From: Lachnospiraceae bacterium | GTDB lineage: Bacteria; Bacillota; Clostridia; Lachnospirales; Lachnospiraceae | DNA: 5,828 bases | NCBI GenBank assembly: GCA_003542935.1 | Contig: DPJQ01000060.1 | Coordinates: 1 to 5,828, forward strand | Direction: 5' to 3' | Shown: positions 4,441-5,828 of the stretch, piece after piece | Layout: each line of letters starts with the position of its first letter | How positions within the stretch are numbered: position 1 is the first letter of the stretch | The notes under the pieces: generated by a model | Told to the model about the DNA's origin: nothing | Seen by the model: the letters and a program-made list of their open reading frames with translations, nothing else | Database searches by the model: none | Made by a program: the position numbers and the translations under genes

Positions 4441-5828
4441 ATGCTGAAAATATTTGATAAAGACCACAATGCCATAGGGCATATTGTGAAATATAAGGAT
4501 CTGAAGATAGAGAGAGACGTTTCCACCGGTGATAAAACGCTCTCTTTTACTTACCTGGCGAAAACCCGCAGGCTCTGCGTAGAGTACTATATCCAGACAC
4601 AGACGGATGAATACGTCATACGGGAGGAATCTTTAAGCAGTGACGGATTCCCCCAGTATGTGGCTGCGCTGAACCTGGAGGAGCTGGAAGGAAAAGCCTG
4701 GCAGAGCTTTTCGGTGACGGATTCAACCATTGACGACGCCGCGAGGGCGGCCATGGCCGGTACCGGATGGACAGTCGGGACGTGCAGGGTCACCAAAAAG
4801 CGGAATGCCGGCATAGTGTATGTTTCTTCCAAAGAAGCTGTCCTGAAGCTGTGTACGGCCTTTATGTGTGAACCGGTATGGGATACCATCCATAAAACGG
4901 TGTCATTTTATGAGGAAACCGGGGAGGATAAAGGCGCATATTTCATCAGCGGGCTGAACCTGAAAAAGCTGGGCAAAAAAAGCGACAGCTACGACTATTA
5001 TACACAGATCATGCCCGTGGGGGAGGACGGCCTGCTGATCGGGGACGTGAATGACGGGAAAAATTATCTGGAGAACTACCAGTATTCCGGCAAGGTGAAG
5101 GTATATATCTGGAAAGATGAATCCTACACGGATGCCCAGGCACTGAAAGAGGATGCGGAAAAGAAGCTGGCGGACATGTCAAAGCCGGTTGTTTCCTATG
5201 CCTGTGATGTCCGGGATCTGGCGAAACAAAAGCCGGGATACGGGATCCTGTCTTACGGCCTTGGCGACAAAGTATGGCTGATCGACAGGGCCACCGGAAC
5301 CAGGGAGCGGCAGCGGATCATAAAGCTGACAGAATATCCCCAGGATCCGGATAAAAACACCTGTGAGCTGGCCAACACCGTGCCGACATTCGAAGAACTG
5401 CAGCAGAGATACCGGGAAGCGGCAGATATTGTCGGAGCGGTGATACCAGATGATGGCAAGATCAGGCTGTCTGATATCCTGCATTGGGAAGACGGCATAG
5501 CCGGGAGCCAGGCCGTTGCTGATATGCGTGACATCATGGTCAGTATGCAGGGGGATCTGGCACTGACTAAATTGACGGTGGGGAACCTGGAAACGAATAT
5601 GCTGAAAGCAGACGAGGCCGACCTGAAATATGCCACTGTTGAAAGGGCTGATATCATTGAAGCAAACGTAAACAGCATAGCCGGTGAGTATGCGTCTTTT
5701 GAGTCCATGGTAACCACCGAGCTGTCGGCCCTCACCGCCCGCATAGAAAAGATCATGGCCACTGATATCACCGTGGACTACCTGGAGGCCAACTATGCCG
5801 CCATCGACATGGCCAACGTAAACCATGG
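4441..5828 (+). CDS. Tail-associated protein (Tal / prophage tail endopeptidase family), 3' end outside window
   Basis: The frame is open from ATG 4441 to the right edge, giving 462 complete codons. AAAGGGG (4427-4433) precedes the start by 7 bases, 15 bases after the previous stop. Residues 1-320 look like the gp27-like hub module of the Prophage_tail (PF06605) group: MLKIFDKDHNAIGHI at the start, ENYQYSGKVKVYI (211-223), a helix with DAEKKLADMSKP (238-249), and the closing motif YGLGDKVWLIDR...RIIKLTEYPQDPDKN...ELANT (272-313), typical of these proteins. After residue 320 the sequence becomes helical and then repetitive, with LKYATVERADIIEANV (395-410) and NYAAIDMANV (451-460) resembling the stalk repeats found in long Clostridia tail proteins. 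Tal forms the tip of the tail and often carries cell-wall-degrading or receptor-binding domains farther on, but no enzymatic motif is visible here. The total length cannot be judged. Confidence 0.82.
   Translation, partial: MLKIFDKDHNAIGHIVKYKDLKIERDVSTGDKTLSFTYLAKTRRLCVEYYIQTQTDEYVIREESLSSDGFPQYVAALNLEELEGKAWQSFSVTDSTIDDAARAAMAGTGWTVGTCRVTKKRNAGIVYVSSKEAVLKLCTAFMCEPVWDTIHKTVSFYEETGEDKGAYFISGLNLKKLGKKSDSYDYYTQIMPVGEDGLLIGDVNDGKNYLENYQYSGKVKVYIWKDESYTDAQALKEDAEKKLADMSKPVVSYACDVRDLAKQKPGYGILSYGLGDKVWLIDRATGTRERQRIIKLTEYPQDPDKNTCELANTVPTFEELQQRYREAADIVGAVIPDDGKIRLSDILHWEDGIAGSQAVADMRDIMVSMQGDLALTKLTVGNLETNMLKADEADLKYATVERADIIEANVNSIAGEYASFESMVTTELSALTARIEKIMATDITVDYLEANYAAIDMANVNH

Noticed and set aside
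5179..5826. Long minus-strand reading frames opposite the Tal-like gene
   Set aside because: They are mirror images of a G+C-rich coding frame. The plus frame has a clear start, Tal family motifs and operon spacing.
1..5828. CRISPR array, tRNA or rRNA genes
   Set aside because: No regularly spaced direct repeats with unique spacers and no tRNA-like cloverleaf or rRNA sequence were seen.

Overview
The window looks like part of the tail-morphogenesis module of a siphophage-type prophage (or phage) from a Gram-positive host. The host is most likely a gut Clostridia/Lachnospiraceae-like bacterium. The evidence is tightly packed plus-strand genes with strong GGAGG-type ribosome binding sites, sigma-A-like promoters, intrinsic terminators, and a tail gene order typical of Firmicutes phages. 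The host assignment is inferred from style and protein flavour, not from a database match.

Layout: (1) positions 2-2713, the C-terminal part of a tail tape measure protein whose start lies off the left edge. (2) Positions about 2714-3204, an A+T-richer interruption between the tape measure and distal tail genes. It contains a compact cassette that reads as a type I toxin-antitoxin locus: a 39-residue one-helix membrane peptide of the TxpA/BsrG 'holin-like toxin' kind, its own promoter, a structured leader, and a convergent antisense RNA with its own promoter and intrinsic terminator. (3) Positions 3108-3203, a stretch that reads like the tail end of a broken coding sequence, then a plus-strand intrinsic terminator at 3222-3244. 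(4) Positions 3270-3992, a distal tail (Dit-like) protein. (5) Positions 4003-4425, a small tail-operon protein, possibly DUF1617-like. (6) Position 4441 to the right edge, the N-terminal 462 residues of a tail-associated (Tal / prophage tail endopeptidase family) protein.

The tail genes work together as usual: the tape measure sets tail length, and Dit and Tal form the baseplate hub at the distal end. The toxin cassette has no evident structural role and behaves like a 'moron', an autonomously transcribed cargo unit set between two late genes.

The most interesting part is the symmetry of this cassette. Both promoters are TTGNNN-17 bp-TATAGT, and both transcripts begin with nearly the same sequence (GGGAAA...CCATAGA...GCGGCTRCCCTCC). 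The antisense promoter and leader are therefore an inverted copy of the toxin promoter and leader. The copied ACCCTCC block is complementary to the toxin ribosome binding site (GGAGGGT), and the two outer arms of the toxin mRNA can pair with each other. This suggests a regulatory circuit in which the mRNA 5' leader, the mRNA 3' end and the antisense RNA compete for the same pairing partner.
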